Shown: positions 37,677 to 48,246 of the stretch, piece by piece | Numbering within the stretch: position 1 is the stretch's first letter | Layout of the letters: the number at the start of each line of letters is the position of its first letter | Source of the DNA: Clostridiales bacterium | GTDB lineage: Bacteria > Bacillota > Clostridia > Christensenellales > DTU072 | Length of the DNA: 49,534 nt | Direction: 5' to 3' | Assembly (NCBI GenBank): GCA_012799455.1 | Contig: JAAZLE010000052.1 | Coordinates: 1 to 49,534 of the forward strand | Notes under the pieces: model-generated | Databases searched by the model: none | Told to the model about the DNA's origin: nothing | The model's input: only the letters and a program-made list of their open reading frames with translations | Program-made: the position numbers and the translations under genes

Positions 37677-39650
37677 ATGAAAAGAAGTTTATCCTTAATT
37701 CTTACGTTAATGTTGTTAGCGTTGGTTTTAACGCTATTAAATTCATGTTCTCACAGGTTTACGGAAGATATCTGGATAAATAAGGTTACAATTAATGCTA
37801 CTATAAATGCGGATGGTAGTTTGGCTGTTCAAGAAAGATGGGATGTAGAGGCTAGCACAGAGTCAGGCAAGATTAATCTATATAAATCGTTATCATTAGT
37901 TAGTGAAGATGTGAAATTCAGTAACGTTAAGACATCTGTGGAAGATTTTTCTGTTTTTGATAATACTAATAATAGGACTTTAAATAATTTAGGTACGGGA
38001 TCGTTTGAAGAATTTCGCTCTAGTGGCGAGTTAGGATATTACATGAACGAGGAGAGTTCCACTAGTGTTGAGATTGGGTTAATGATGCCACCGTTTAAAT
38101 CTGGAAAGCGTTCGTATACATTCAACTATACACTAAAAGACTTTTTAGCTAAATTTAATGATTGTGTGGTTATGTATTGGCAGCAATTTAATGCGAAGTC
38201 TTTCTCTTTGTATATAGAAGAGTACGAGGCAAACATATGTTTACCTGCTAATACAGAAAAGAATACCATGCATTGGTTTCATACGGAGTCTCCAGAATCG
38301 TTTAGCGAGTTGAAAGAAGATAAAAGTTCGATTAATTACATTGCTAGAGATGTTAAAATAGGCACCAACATAGAAACTAGGATTTTATTTGGTGACATTG
38401 ATACTTTCCCTGAAGTTTCTTTAGCGGCAGATTCAAATATGAAAGACATTATCATAGCTGAGGAAAACAACTGGTTGCAAGACTGGGAAAATAAATTAAA
38501 GACCGATCGGCGCAACTTTATACTTTCATTGATAGGCATGACAATAATGATTTTCATAGGCGTAAGTATAATATTTACTATTCAGTATAAATACAGAAAA
38601 AGAACCAAAGAATATCCTAAATATGTTAGAGAAATTCCATCGGAAGTAACGGTTTCACAGATGAGTCATTTCTTTTATTACTACAAGGGGGGCGCTAGTT
38701 CTAAGAAAAATTCAGGCCATGTTATTTCTTCTACTATTTTGGAATTTATAAGAAGAGGATTTATCAAAATAGACGCACATCCAGGCAATAATGTCGCTAA
38801 ATTTATTATATCGGGAGCAAACGAAGCGGAACTTAGTGACCTAACATATCACGAGATAATAATACATAGATTACTTTCAGCGGCGATGAACCCAGAAACT
38901 AAAGAACTGACAATTAAACAGTTTGAAAAATATATTAAAAACAATTCAGACAGTGTTATTAGTTTATTAAAAGACTTTTTTAACGACTCAAAAAAACTTC
39001 TTGATGATGGAAACTATAAACGCCATATGGGCATTAATTATTCGTCTATTAAAATCATGGGGATTTTAATGTTAGTAGTGGGGGCGCTGTGGTTATTGTC
39101 TCTCCCTATAGTTTTTCCTTTAGCTATAGGGCTCGTTGTACTGGGATTATGTTTAGCAATTGGGACTCCTAAAAAGACTAAATTAAACGAGAAGGGTGAA
39201 GATAAATTAGCCGAGCTCGAAGGGTTGTATAATTTTATGAAAGATTTTTCAAATCTTAAAGAACATGAATTGCCTAAAATTGTATTATGGGAAGAGTATA
39301 TGGTTTATGCTACAATGATGGGTATATCTAAAGAGGTAATGGATGCACTTAAGGTTAGATATCCAGAACTAAGTGAAGACACATCAAAAATTAAGGCTAA
39401 TAGTTTTGCAAGAAGTTATTTACATACATATATGTGGCTTTCAACTGTAAGGGGCTTAGACCTGGGCTCTAGTATCAGTGCAAGCATAAATACTGCATAT
39501 AGAGCGGCTTATTCTGCATCTACTGCCGCGAAACTCAAGGCTATATCGAAGTCTAGCGGGCGCTCGGGAGGTTTCGGCGGTGGTTTTGGTGGTGGGGGCT
39601 TCGGCGGAGGCGGTGGTGGCTTCGGCGGAGGCGGCGGCGGAGCTCGCTAA
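37677..39650 (+). CDS. DUF2207-type membrane lipoprotein with glycine-rich C-terminus
   Basis: Lipobox LLNSC; DUF2207-like N-terminal domain (INATINADGSLAVQERWDV); internal TM segments; C-terminal GGFGGGFGGGGFGGGGGGFGGGGGGAR; downstream of LemA. Confidence 0.82.
   Translation: MKRSLSLILTLMLLALVLTLLNSCSHRFTEDIWINKVTINATINADGSLAVQERWDVEASTESGKINLYKSLSLVSEDVKFSNVKTSVEDFSVFDNTNNRTLNNLGTGSFEEFRSSGELGYYMNEESSTSVEIGLMMPPFKSGKRSYTFNYTLKDFLAKFNDCVVMYWQQFNAKSFSLYIEEYEANICLPANTEKNTMHWFHTESPESFSELKEDKSSINYIARDVKIGTNIETRILFGDIDTFPEVSLAADSNMKDIIIAEENNWLQDWENKLKTDRRNFILSLIGMTIMIFIGVSIIFTIQYKYRKRTKEYPKYVREIPSEVTVSQMSHFFYYYKGGASSKKNSGHVISSTILEFIRRGFIKIDAHPGNNVAKFIISGANEAELSDLTYHEIIIHRLLSAAMNPETKELTIKQFEKYIKNNSDSVISLLKDFFNDSKKLLDDGNYKRHMGINYSSIKIMGILMLVVGALWLLSLPIVFPLAIGLVVLGLCLAIGTPKKTKLNEKGEDKLAELEGLYNFMKDFSNLKEHELPKIVLWEEYMVYATMMGISKEVMDALKVRYPELSEDTSKIKANSFARSYLHTYMWLSTVRGLDLGSSISASINTAYRAAYSASTAAKLKAISKSSGRSGGFGGGFGGGGFGGGGGGFGGGGGGAR
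39597..39637 (+). repeat. 21-bp tandem repeat encoding Gly/Phe-rich tail
   Basis: ggcttcggcggaggcggtgg (39597-39616) and ggcttcggcggaggcggcgg (39618-39637). Confidence 0.7.
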
Positions 39651-39738
39651 TTTACAGTATAGTTAAAAAAAAGATATATCTCAGCATAAGTATAATTATG
39701 ATTCATCTAAGCTTTCTTGAAGAATAACTATTAGATAT

Positions 39739-39768
39739 TTGCAATAGTCAAATGTATTATTGTATAAT
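39739..39768 (+). promoter_or_regulatory. Promoter of tRNA-Gly
   Basis: TTGCAA (39739-39744), 18 nt, TATAAT (39763-39768). Confidence 0.6.
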
Positions 39769-39776
39769 TTCATTGT

Positions 39777-39851
39777 GCGAAAGTAGTTCAATGGTAGAGC
39801 CCTGCCTTCCCAAGGCAGTTGTTGCGAGTTCGAATCTCGTCTTTCGCTCCA
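39777..39851 (+). tRNA. tRNA-Gly(CCC), CCA encoded
   Basis: GCGAAAG ... anticodon stem-loop CTGCC-TTCCCAA-GGCAG ... CTTTCGCTCCA. Confidence 0.95.
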
Positions 39852-39859
39852 TTTCTAAG

Positions 39860-39884
39860 CTGTCCTAATGATAGGACAGTTTTT
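39860..39884 (+). terminator. Terminator after tRNA-Gly
   Basis: CTGTCCTA-atga-TAGGACAG-TTTTT. Confidence 0.9.
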
Positions 39885-39911
39885 GCATATTTTAAATATA
39901 AAGTAGTCATA

Positions 39912-39940
39912 TTGACTTTTATTTACTTTTAATTTACAAT
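39912..39940 (+). promoter_or_regulatory. Promoter of the MalT/SARP-like regulator
   Basis: TTGACT (39912-39917), 17 nt, TACAAT (39935-39940). Confidence 0.6.
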
Positions 39941-39972
39941 ATCAATTATCACATTATTTATAGAGTATATAT

Positions 39973-42732
39973 ATGAAATCGGAAAATACTATTAATATTA
40001 CGTTAAATGAAATAATAGCAAGCGATAATCCTGCAGTGTTTATACTAGCTCCCGTCGGGTCTAGGAAAAGTGATTTTATTAGTGAACTGAGCAATAAATT
40101 TGATAAGACTTTTTGGTTCAATGCGATTACTGAAGATTTGAGTCTATATATGCACACTATTATAGATAAAGTATTAAAAGATAACTTAGAACTTCAATTT
40201 AAACTCAAACAGCTATTATTGTGTGATTTAAAATATACTGGTAATGATACGATTATTTTTTCAATATTAGATTATATTGCCAAAATGAAAGAGACTGTTC
40301 TGATGGTGTTTGAACAAATGGAGTATATGTCACATAATTTTGATTATAGTGATTTTATTACTATAATAAAAAATGCTCCTAGTAACTTGAAGATAATATT
40401 TTCGTCAACAGAGATGTTGCCGTTTGAGTGGCACAAATTCGAACCCGTTTACCCTGTGTTGATTGATAGGCTTGTTCTTATGCCTAGAGTAAATACAACA
40501 ATTGATGTATATTTATCAGATACCTCAGAAGAAGATAGGGAGATTTTATCTAGGGTATCTGTTCTCGACGCTGTAGATATAGATTTTGTTGACAAGGTTT
40601 ATAGTGGCGGGGGGAAATTGCTAAAAACGTTATCGGCAAAAGGTGAGTATGTGTTCACTAGAGATATTAAATATTTTCGAATTAGTCCAGCATTGAGGAG
40701 TTATTTTTCGAAAAATATCATTTTACAAGAATCTGAAATAAAAGAAATTAAAAAACAATACGGGCAACATTTGGCAGACACAGGCCATTATTATGGCTCG
40801 TTAACATTATTTGCTAGTGCTAACGATATAGAAGGGTTTAATTCGTCAATTAAACATATACTTCTAGATTTAAATTTAATAAGCAAAGGTATTCCTTATG
40901 TAAAAAAACATCCTTATTCAGAGTTAGAGATAGAAGAACATAAGCTTATAGAATATCCTTACTTCACATTATATAAAATGATCTCATCTTGTATACATAA
41001 TGATAATAGTGCATACTATTACGATAGGTTTGATAAGATTATTGAAATTTTTAAAAAGAGCGATGAAAGGGCATATTTATTGTCATTGCTAGCCCAAATT
41101 CGCATTTTAATTAGTAAAGGAGAAAAGACATTAGCAAAAAAACGCTTTGAAGGATTAAATAAATATAAAAACAGTGATGCTGAAAGTTTTATTTTTGCAT
41201 TAGCTTGTACGCTACCTAATGTTATTACAAATACCAATATTACGATTGAAGAAATGGAATCTTATGCTTTCACAGAAGGGATAGAAGAAAACTTTTGGTA
41301 TATAAGATTAATGGAAGAGATAGCTAAAGCATATTATAAACAAGGAAATTATAAAAATGCATTAAATACTGTAAAGATAATTAAAAATTATTTAAATTAT
41401 TACATTGTACCACCGTATTTTATTGCTCCTCATTATTTCGCCGGGGAAGTTTATGAGGCTACAGAGTTGGTAAACGAGGCTCTTAACTGGCCAAACCCAT
41501 TAAGAACTGGCTTAAATGTGCTTTATACAATAAAAGGTATGATATGTTATCATCATGGTGATATAAACGAAGCTTTTGAATATTATGACAAGGCCTACAA
41601 AGCATTAGATGTTGTAGATGATGACTACTACACTACGATTACACAAAGATGTTTATTTATGGCAAAAAACGGAAATGCTCAATATGCAAAAGATCTTGCA
41701 AACATATATCTACAAGACTCAATTATTAGAAGGGAAGGAGTTGCCAACGGACTTCTCTTATCTATTTCATATGCGTATTTTAAGATGGGTGATAAGAAAA
41801 GAAGCTTTTACTATGCAACAGAATGTGTCAAAAATAGCACATCAAAATCATATGTGTGGCTACTAGGTATGGGCATAATAATTAATATTATGCTATCACG
41901 TTCTGAGATTGATGATGCTCCAACATTGATAAAAAACCTGTTAAAGGCATCATATTTTTATGGGATGAAAATGATAGTTGTTGATTACGCGGAAGATATT
42001 TTTAGTCCTATTTTACATTTTGCAAAAAAGAATCAGTTAGAACCAAGGTATGTGGAGCAAATAGAAATAAGCATCAAAGAAAGAGAGGGTCTATCAAGGA
42101 TAAACAATTTAATTAAAATAAATTTATTTGGGAATGTTAGTGTTCTAGTAAATGACAATGAAATCAAATGGAAAACCCGTAAATCAAAAGAACTGTTTAT
42201 ATTACTGTATTTGGCTGGAGATAAAGGAATTTCTAGATCATCTATAATTAAAAACTTATGGAGAAGTCGCGAAAAAGAATCTGCTATAAACAACCTAAAG
42301 ACTACTAATAACATTATACGTAATACTCTTAAAGAACATGGAGTGCAGTTTTCCATAGAATATATTAACGCAAAATATATTCTTAAAATTCGTAACGTAG
42401 AGAGTGATTATGAGCAATTTTTACTTTTGTCTCAAAAGTTTTCACAAGAAACAACAATGTCACAAAGGATGTTGCTCATGACAAAAATACTTAGTCTTTG
42501 TAAAGAAGACTTTGCAACTGACCTAAAAACAGAGTCTACGAAAAAAGAAAGGGACTCTATAAAACAATGGTTAATTATTAATGTATTTCCACTAGTAGAA
42601 ATGTTAATCAAGTCGAATAGTTTTGCTGAAGCAAAAAAACTTTTAATACAGTTAATAGATATTGATAAGGATACAGATTATACAAATTTATTAGAAACGA
42701 TTAATTTCGGTATAACTACAAGCATATTTTAG
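39973..42732 (+). CDS. Large transcriptional regulator: MalT/LAL-like NTPase region, TPR-like middle, C-terminal SARP/OmpR-type winged helix
   Basis: N-terminal FILAPVGSRKSDFISELSNKF and IIFSSTEMLPFEW align with MalT-like APAGYGKTT and SR.E.PPL; helical repeat middle (GMICYHHGDINEAFEYYDKAYKAL); C-terminal INLFGNVSVLVNDNEIKWKTRKSKELFILLYLAGDKGISRSSIIKNLW. Confidence 0.8.
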   Translation: MKSENTINITLNEIIASDNPAVFILAPVGSRKSDFISELSNKFDKTFWFNAITEDLSLYMHTIIDKVLKDNLELQFKLKQLLLCDLKYTGNDTIIFSILDYIAKMKETVLMVFEQMEYMSHNFDYSDFITIIKNAPSNLKIIFSSTEMLPFEWHKFEPVYPVLIDRLVLMPRVNTTIDVYLSDTSEEDREILSRVSVLDAVDIDFVDKVYSGGGKLLKTLSAKGEYVFTRDIKYFRISPALRSYFSKNIILQESEIKEIKKQYGQHLADTGHYYGSLTLFASANDIEGFNSSIKHILLDLNLISKGIPYVKKHPYSELEIEEHKLIEYPYFTLYKMISSCIHNDNSAYYYDRFDKIIEIFKKSDERAYLLSLLAQIRILISKGEKTLAKKRFEGLNKYKNSDAESFIFALACTLPNVITNTNITIEEMESYAFTEGIEENFWYIRLMEEIAKAYYKQGNYKNALNTVKIIKNYLNYYIVPPYFIAPHYFAGEVYEATELVNEALNWPNPLRTGLNVLYTIKGMICYHHGDINEAFEYYDKAYKALDVVDDDYYTTITQRCLFMAKNGNAQYAKDLANIYLQDSIIRREGVANGLLLSISYAYFKMGDKKRSFYYATECVKNSTSKSYVWLLGMGIIINIMLSRSEIDDAPTLIKNLLKASYFYGMKMIVVDYAEDIFSPILHFAKKNQLEPRYVEQIEISIKEREGLSRINNLIKINLFGNVSVLVNDNEIKWKTRKSKELFILLYLAGDKGISRSSIIKNLWRSREKESAINNLKTTNNIIRNTLKEHGVQFSIEYINAKYILKIRNVESDYEQFLLLSQKFSQETTMSQRMLLMTKILSLCKEDFATDLKTESTKKERDSIKQWLIINVFPLVEMLIKSNSFAEAKKLLIQLIDIDKDTDYTNLLETINFGITTSIF

Positions 42733-42909
42733 TCAGTTAAGTATTTGCTTTTAGTTAGATTATGTTTATGGGAAAAGGGTCTAGTGAAGGTTACGTCATA
42801 AAAACAATATGCTGTTAGATATTTATGTATAATAACTCAATGGCAAAAATTGTCCCTATAATGTATAATTACTATAGAAATTGTTCAAATATAAAGGAAT
42901 GAGAGGGTT

Positions 42910-43623
42910 ATGGACATTACATACAGTGACTTAATTATCATTTATGAAGACAATCATTTATTAGTAGTTGTTAAACCACAAGGGATACCTTGTTGCCCAG
43001 ATAACAGCAGTCAACCAAACTTATTGGATCTGTTAAAACAATATTTGATTGAAAAATATAATAAGCCCGGTGATGCATATTTAGGTCTCGTTCATAGATT
43101 GGATCAACCAACAGGTGGAGTAATGGTCTATGCCAAATCCAGCAAGGCAGCGAGGAGATTGTCTGATAATCTAAAGAATAGAAGTGTTGCAAAGAGGTAT
43201 TTTGCAATAACATCATCTGTACCAAAGAGTAAAAAGGGAATATTAAAGAATGCTTTGTATAAGGATAATAATAAAAATATGGTTTATTGCGTGCCAATAG
43301 CGACAACAGGAGCAAAGATGGCAGAACTAGAATATAAGGTTCTAGAAGAATTTAACGGTATGGCTCTTGTTGATATTAATTTGATTACGGGAAGGGCTCA
43401 TCAAGCTAGAGCGCAAATGGCTCATATTGGTTCGCCAATATATGGAGATAAGAAATACGGGGGAAAAAGCAGTAAGGGGGAAGGGATTGCATTATGGGCT
43501 GTCGAATTGAGGTTCCCTCATCCTGTAACTAAAGATATTATGGTTTTTAGAGTTCACCCACCCATTGATGAATTGCCATGGAAAAGTTTTGATATTGAGT
43601 CAAAGTTAGCAGTTATAAAATGA
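42910..43623 (+). CDS. RluA-family pseudouridine synthase
   Basis: YEDNHLLVVVKPQGIPCCPD, LVHRLDQPTGGVMVYAKSSKAARRL, LITGRAHQARAQMAHIGSPIYGDKKYGG. Confidence 0.92.
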   Translation: MDITYSDLIIIYEDNHLLVVVKPQGIPCCPDNSSQPNLLDLLKQYLIEKYNKPGDAYLGLVHRLDQPTGGVMVYAKSSKAARRLSDNLKNRSVAKRYFAITSSVPKSKKGILKNALYKDNNKNMVYCVPIATTGAKMAELEYKVLEEFNGMALVDINLITGRAHQARAQMAHIGSPIYGDKKYGGKSSKGEGIALWAVELRFPHPVTKDIMVFRVHPPIDELPWKSFDIESKLAVIK

Positions 43624-44240
43624 ATGCACTTAAGATATTAGAAAAACTAAAGAAAACTCATCCAAATGCTGGTTGTGAATTAAACTATTCATCTCCATTT
43701 GAATTGTTAATAGCAGTAATTTTAAGCGCACAGTGCACCGATAAGAGAGTTAATATGATTACTAAGGAACTGTTCAAGCTATACAATAAGCCTGAACAGT
43801 TTGCTGAACTTACACTTGAAGAATTGGTTCCAATCATTTACAGTTGCGGTTTTTTTAATAACAAAGGAAAAAATATTATTGAAATGTCAAAGCAGCTTTT
43901 GAACCGTTATAACGGAGAAGTTCCTAGCAATATGGAAGAGCTTGTTTCTTTGCCGGGGGTAGGAAGAAAAACGGCTTCAGTAGTACGTTCGGTTGCGTTT
44001 AAACTTCCCGCTATGCCCGTGGATACCCATGTTTTTAGGGTCTCTAGAAGAATAGGTTTTTCTAACGGAAGTACTGTAAGTGACGTGGAGCATGATTTAT
44101 GTGAGTTATTTAATGACAAATATTGGAATGATGTTCATCATACACTTATTTTTCATGGAAGGTACATATGTAAGGCTCAATCTCCAAAATGTAAAGAATG
44201 TATAATTAAAAATGAGTGCAAATATTTTAATAATAAGTAG
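43620..44240 (+). CDS. nth: Endonuclease III
   Basis: VILSAQCTDKRVN, SLPGVGRKTASVV, VDTHVFRVSRRIG, [4Fe-4S] motif C-X6-C-X2-C-X5-C. ATGA overlap with the preceding gene. Confidence 0.96.
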   Translation: MNALKILEKLKKTHPNAGCELNYSSPFELLIAVILSAQCTDKRVNMITKELFKLYNKPEQFAELTLEELVPIIYSCGFFNNKGKNIIEMSKQLLNRYNGEVPSNMEELVSLPGVGRKTASVVRSVAFKLPAMPVDTHVFRVSRRIGFSNGSTVSDVEHDLCELFNDKYWNDVHHTLIFHGRYICKAQSPKCKECIIKNECKYFNNK

Positions 44241-44247
44241 GTAATAA

Positions 44248-45504
<1,257 letters not shown>

Positions 45505-45530
45505 TATTATTAATTGTTAGAGTAAAACAA

Positions 45531-46640
45531 ATGAAATACGGTATTTTTGGTGGGACTTTTGATCCATTTCATAACGAACATTTAAAAATAATAGAAAATG
45601 CTATTATTAATTTAAAGCTTGACAAACTTATTATAGTCCCCTCTTATAACCCGCCACATAAAAAGATTGCAACAGACTTTAAAAAAAGAGTAGATATAAT
45701 AAATTTATATATAGATAATAATCCAAAAGTTATTGTTGACGAAATCGAAAATGAACTTAAATTATCAGAAAGTTACACATATCTTATACTAGAAAAGCTT
45801 ATAAACAAATATGGGAATAATGGTTGTTTTATCATGGGTGGAGATAGTCTAGTTGATTTCAAAGATTGGATGCATCCAGATGCAATTGCGAAGCGAACGC
45901 CTATTATAGTTTACTCGAGAGACAATATGCAGAATATGCTCAACGCAAAACGATTTGCCGAAAAAAACTTTAATGCGACAATCCAGTTGTTAAGTTTGCC
46001 CTTATGTAATCTATCAAGCACTTTTATTAGACTGCTGTTTGAAATAGGCTCAACAAAAGCAGCTAAATATATTTCTAGAAAGGCGTATGATTACATAGTT
46101 AATAATAATATTTATGGAGAGCATAAAATGTTAGAAGTTTTAAAAATGGAAGTGAACAATAAGACTTTCATGCATTCTTTAAATACTGCAGAATGTGCTC
46201 TAGAATTAGCTTGGAGGAATCCAAATATTAATTTAAATGATGTTTTGATAGCCGCTCTTTTGCATGATTGTGCAAAAAAAGATATTATTTTAAAACCGCG
46301 GTATAGTGGTGTAAGTGAGGCGGTTGTTCACCAATATACTAGTGCAGATAAGGCGGCTGTTCTTTTCGGAGTGAGTAAGCCGCTGATTTTAGATGCGATA
46401 CGTTATCATACGACTGGTAAACCTCATATGACTATGCTAGGAAAGATAGTGTATATAGCCGATAAAATCGAGCCGAGCAGGACATATGAAGGGGTCGAAG
46501 GTTTAAGGGCTTATGCAGAGCACGATATTGACAATGCGTTTTTAAAAATACTAGAGCAATCTTTTGAACATGCAACCAAGAAGGCGGAGAGAGTAGACAT
46601 ATTGACTGAAATTACTCTCTTATGGTACAATGCAACGTGA
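45531..46640 (+). CDS. nadD: Fused nicotinate-nucleotide adenylyltransferase (NadD) - HD-domain YqeK-like hydrolase
   Basis: N-terminal GIFGGTFDPFHNEHL, IVPSYNPPHK, CNLSSTFIR; C-terminal HSLNTAECALELAW, ALLHDCAKK, AIRYHTTGKPHMTMLGKIVYIADKIEPSRTYEGVEGLR. Confidence 0.93.
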   Translation: MKYGIFGGTFDPFHNEHLKIIENAIINLKLDKLIIVPSYNPPHKKIATDFKKRVDIINLYIDNNPKVIVDEIENELKLSESYTYLILEKLINKYGNNGCFIMGGDSLVDFKDWMHPDAIAKRTPIIVYSRDNMQNMLNAKRFAEKNFNATIQLLSLPLCNLSSTFIRLLFEIGSTKAAKYISRKAYDYIVNNNIYGEHKMLEVLKMEVNNKTFMHSLNTAECALELAWRNPNINLNDVLIAALLHDCAKKDIILKPRYSGVSEAVVHQYTSADKAAVLFGVSKPLILDAIRYHTTGKPHMTMLGKIVYIADKIEPSRTYEGVEGLRAYAEHDIDNAFLKILEQSFEHATKKAERVDILTEITLLWYNAT

Positions 46641-46685
46641 TGTTTTGTAAGTTATATTGATTATATGCTGGAGGCTGGACGCAAT

Positions 46686-47003
46686 ATGGATGTTAATAAC
46701 ATAAAAGATTTAATAGTAAAAAGTCTAGATGAAAAATCTGCAACCGACATACAGGTTATAGATATAGCAGCGAAGTCATCATTAGGTGATTTTTTTATTA
46801 TCGCAACGGGCAAAAACTTGTCCCAAGTCAGGGCGCTGTCAGATTATGTAGAAAAAAAGCTTGAAGAAAACAATGTGTTTACTACTCGAAAAGAGGGTTA
46901 TACGGACGGGCGTTGGATAGTGTTAGATTATGGAGATGTAATAGTGCACATTTTTAATAGTGAAACAAGAGATTTTTACTGTTTAGAAAAGTTATGGAGA
47001 TAG
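46686..47003 (+). CDS. rsfS: Ribosomal silencing factor RsfS
   Basis: ATDIQVIDIAAKSSLGDFFIIATGKNLSQVRALSDYVEKKL, GYTDGRWIVLDYGDVIVHIF. GGAGG within the ORF's first codons supports start at 46686 rather than 46665. Confidence 0.94.
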   Translation: MDVNNIKDLIVKSLDEKSATDIQVIDIAAKSSLGDFFIIATGKNLSQVRALSDYVEKKLEENNVFTTRKEGYTDGRWIVLDYGDVIVHIFNSETRDFYCLEKLWR

Positions 47004-47004
47004 T

Positions 47005-47778
47005 ATGAGTAAATTAGACGATAATACGATGAGCAACGAACCTATATGTGTGCCTGAAGAAATTGATGAGGGTGACGGTGGGGATGATGGAATAAATAGC
47101 GCTTGTGTAGAAAGTGAGTTTGTAAAGATGCCTAATGTTCGTGAAGTCGAAAATCTTAATGTGATTACCAAAGATAAGGACGGGTGCTATAAATCCAAAA
47201 GTCACAAAAAAAGAAGGTTTTTAGTTGGATATATTACAAAAATAGCTATACTTTCATCTCTTTCAGTAGTTTTATACATGTTTGCCAGATTCCCAATATT
47301 CACGGTCTTTCCATTTAGTGTGTTAGATATGGATTTTGCATCAATACCCAGTCTTTTAGGTGGTTTTGCGTTAGGTCCGATTGCTGCGGTTTTAATTGAA
47401 TTAATAAAATGCACTATCAAGCTAACTACTACAAACACGATGTTTGTAGGAGAGCTGAGTAATTTTATAGTATCTACGGCCTTCGTGTTGCCGTCTACTA
47501 TTATATATAAGTACAGCAAATATAAGAAAACCAAAAAGGGAGCTATTATTGGATTGATAGCAGGTGTTTTTACAAACGTAATAGTCGGGTCTATAAGTAA
47601 TTATTTTATAATACTCCCCTTATACAGTAAGGCATTTAATTTACCTATACTAATAACTGAGTATAGAGAGGTTTTTGCATTTGGTTATGGGGTGGCGTTT
47701 AATTTAATAAAATCCGTATCAGTATCTATAATCACTTTCTTGCTGTATAAGAGAGTCTCTAAACCTCTTCATTTATAA
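47005..47778 (+). CDS. RibU-like ECF transporter S component with acidic N-terminal extension
   Basis: DMDFASIPSLLGGFALGPIAAVLIELIKCTIKL resembles RibU; multi-TM; about 70 hydrophilic residues precede the first TM. Confidence 0.8.
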   Translation: MSKLDDNTMSNEPICVPEEIDEGDGGDDGINSACVESEFVKMPNVREVENLNVITKDKDGCYKSKSHKKRRFLVGYITKIAILSSLSVVLYMFARFPIFTVFPFSVLDMDFASIPSLLGGFALGPIAAVLIELIKCTIKLTTTNTMFVGELSNFIVSTAFVLPSTIIYKYSKYKKTKKGAIIGLIAGVFTNVIVGSISNYFIILPLYSKAFNLPILITEYREVFAFGYGVAFNLIKSVSVSIITFLLYKRVSKPLHL

Positions 47779-47780
47779 TT

Positions 47781-48227
47781 ATGAAAGATTATAACGAGAA
47801 AACATTCATATCAAACAGTGCAGAAAAGACTCAGTCAATTGCTGAAGAATTTGCAAAGGATCTTTCTGGGGGAGAGGTGCTAATTGTCAAGGGCGGGCTA
47901 GGCGCGGGTAAGACAACATTTACTCAGGGGTTGGCAAAAGGGCTTGGCGTTATGCAGCAAATTATCAGCCCTACTTTTACAATAGTTAAGGAATATTGTG
48001 GGTCTTCAGTCTTTTTATATCATATCGATATGTACAGGATTGAAGATGTTCAAGAATTAGAGAATCTAGGGTTAGAAGAACTGTTCTCTGATGATAGTAT
48101 TGTTGTTATCGAGTGGAATAAGAAGGAAAATATAACTGCTAAAAAAGTATATGAAATACAAATAGATATTCAAACCGATAAAAACAGGGTACTAATAATT
48201 AAAGACCTTTCCCGTACAATACAATAG
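47781..48227 (+). CDS. tsaE: tRNA t6A biosynthesis ATPase TsaE
   Basis: VKGGLGAGKTTFTQGLAKGLGV, ISPTFTIVKEY, YHIDMYRIED, VVIEWNKK. Confidence 0.95.
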   Translation: MKDYNEKTFISNSAEKTQSIAEEFAKDLSGGEVLIVKGGLGAGKTTFTQGLAKGLGVMQQIISPTFTIVKEYCGSSVFLYHIDMYRIEDVQELENLGLEELFSDDSIVVIEWNKKENITAKKVYEIQIDIQTDKNRVLIIKDLSRTIQ

Positions 48228-48246
48228 TTTGGATCGAGATTTGGTG

